A stretch of 5,540 bases of DNA. It comes from Neisseria lactamica (GTDB lineage: Bacteria; Pseudomonadota; Gammaproteobacteria; Burkholderiales; Neisseriaceae). A program made the position numbers and the translations under genes. Below, piece after piece: positions 5,135 to 5,540 of the stretch (its first letter is position 1; each line of letters starts with the position of its first letter). Under the pieces are notes generated by a model, which had not been told where the DNA came from, did no database searches, and saw only the letters and a program-made list of their open reading frames with translations. The stretch spans positions 1 to 5,540 of the forward strand of contig JUNU01000030.1 of the NCBI GenBank assembly GCA_001067655.1, read 5' to 3'.

Positions 5135-5452
5135 TTAATCTTCTTGCGTATATCTGTCCAAGGCATCGACGCTGGAGCGCAAATATAGCCAAGCCAATTG
5201 ATGGAATTCGCCCAGCGCGTTCCATAACGCATCTTCACTCATAATGCTGTATTCGCCTTCCGTGCGTAAATCCAGTTCTGCCCCGTCTTCAATAACCCGA
5301 TGGCAAGCCTGATACTCGTGGGTATAGAAATTATCCATATCGCGAATCAAAGCGACGGCATGTTTCCAACGCCGGATGTCTTCTTCCAATTGCGGTAGTA
5401 AATGACACCATTCACGGTATTTGCTTTGGATTTCATCAATACGTTTTTGCAT
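5135..5452 (-). CDS. Small DUF4298-type protein of unknown function
   Basis: The 105-residue protein is rich in charged and aromatic residues, with no signal peptide or membrane segment. Residues 1-50 look like a helical, coiled-coil-like stretch (IDEIQSKYREW, LEEDIRRWKHAVALI). The stretch from 62 to 80, with the SIMSEDALWNAL motif (69-80), resembles the end of DUF4298 proteins, where LSED-A-W/Y-L is conserved. The family assignment is from memory and no function is known. The ATG at 5452 is supported by AAAAGGA on the minus strand about 9-10 bases upstream. The gene converges on the yigZ-family gene. Its upstream region holds a DnaA box and the Correia terminus 39 bp away, which may supply its promoter. 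The acidic, amphipathic make-up suggests a soluble helical protein. Confidence 0.75.
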   Translation of the reverse strand: MQKRIDEIQSKYREWCHLLPQLEEDIRRWKHAVALIRDMDNFYTHEYQACHRVIEDGAELDLRTEGEYSIMSEDALWNALGEFHQLAWLYLRSSVDALDRYTQED

Positions 5453-5475
5453 GGTTGCTTGTCCTTTTTTAATTT

Positions 5476-5484
5476 TGTGGATAA
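5476..5484 (-). promoter_or_regulatory. Exact DnaA box upstream of the DUF4298-type gene
   Basis: TTATCCACA (minus strand) is an exact DnaA-box consensus and the only intergenic one of the four in the window. It lies 24 bp upstream of the ATG, between the gene and the Correia end, and overlaps the transcription start predicted from the Correia-edge -10 box. DnaA binding here could affect expression; this is inference. Confidence 0.55.
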
Positions 5485-5488
5485 GTCA

Positions 5489-5494
5489 AATATA
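5489..5494 (-). promoter_or_regulatory. Possible -10 box formed at the Correia junction
   Basis: Reading leftward, the terminal TATA of the repeat plus two flanking T bases give TATATT, a good -10 hexamer with a start expected near 5482. Promoters at Correia ends have been reported in Neisseria. No good -35 is seen 17 bp upstream (GTACTG), so strength is uncertain. Confidence 0.4.
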
Positions 5495-5540
5495 GTGGAT
5501 TAACTTTAAACCAGTACGGCGTTGCCTCGCCTTAGCTCAA
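5491..5540. mobile_element. Terminal part of a Correia repeat element (CREE/NEMIS), right copy
   Basis: The element starts TATAGTGGATTAAC at a TA and runs to the window edge. It is the exact reverse complement of 1-50, all 50 bases. The remainder lies beyond the window. The same type of Correia end faces inward at both sides, so the two elements are in opposite orientation. A short GGCG/CGCC hairpin lies in the subterminal part of each copy. No transposase gene is associated with it, as expected for this non-autonomous family. Confidence 0.9.

Noticed and set aside
1..5540. Composite transposon or new mobile system bounded by perfect inverted repeats
   Set aside because: The ends match known Correia elements, which are non-autonomous. 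All seven genes inside are core functions with no recombinase or cargo-like gene, so a new transposon is not supported.
1..5540. CRISPR array, tRNA, rRNA or known riboswitch
   Set aside because: No regularly spaced direct repeats, tRNA-like cloverleaf, rRNA signatures or recognisable riboswitch motifs were seen on either strand.

Overview
The window looks like chromosomal DNA from a commensal Neisseria. It carries seven exact copies of AGGTCGTCTGAA, the 'mucosa-type' dialect of the neisserial DNA uptake sequence (DUS), and no copy of the meningococcal/gonococcal form GCCGTCTGAA. Both ends of the window are the terminal 50 bp of Correia elements (CREE/NEMIS), repeats known from Neisseria. The proteins are ordinary betaproteobacterial housekeeping types. 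The species assignment (mucosa/sicca/subflava group) is inferred from the DUS dialect only.

Layout, left to right: a Correia end (1-50); trmO on the minus strand (tRNA t6A37 methyltransferase), whose stop codon lies 5 bp from that repeat; a short divergent promoter region; a nicotinamidase-like cysteine hydrolase; a perfect parS-like palindrome; waaC (LOS heptosyltransferase I), with two uptake sequences inside it and a third overlapping its stop codon; a 215-bp gap with an extended -10 promoter and a leader hairpin; etfB-etfA (electron transfer flavoprotein); a second parS-like palindrome joined directly to an inverted DUS pair; a yigZ/IMPACT-family gene; an inverted-DUS hairpin between convergent genes; a small minus-strand DUF4298-type gene; and a Correia end (5491-5540) that is the exact reverse complement of the first 50 bases.

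The genes belong to unrelated core functions: tRNA modification, amide hydrolysis, LOS core synthesis, electron transfer and an IMPACT-family protein. Only etfB-etfA form an obvious functional unit. I see no transposase, integrase, toxin, nuclease or defence gene, so the perfect 50-bp inverted ends do not make this a recognisable composite transposon. They are better read as two separate Correia insertions facing opposite ways.

The notable layer is non-coding. There are two 16-bp parS-like sites 2.9 kb apart, four exact DnaA-box 9-mers (TTATCCACA), uptake sequences doubling as terminators, coding sequence and a stop codon, and a likely Correia-derived promoter whose predicted start overlaps a DnaA box. 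Together the parS and DnaA sites suggest an origin-proximal segment, which is inference.
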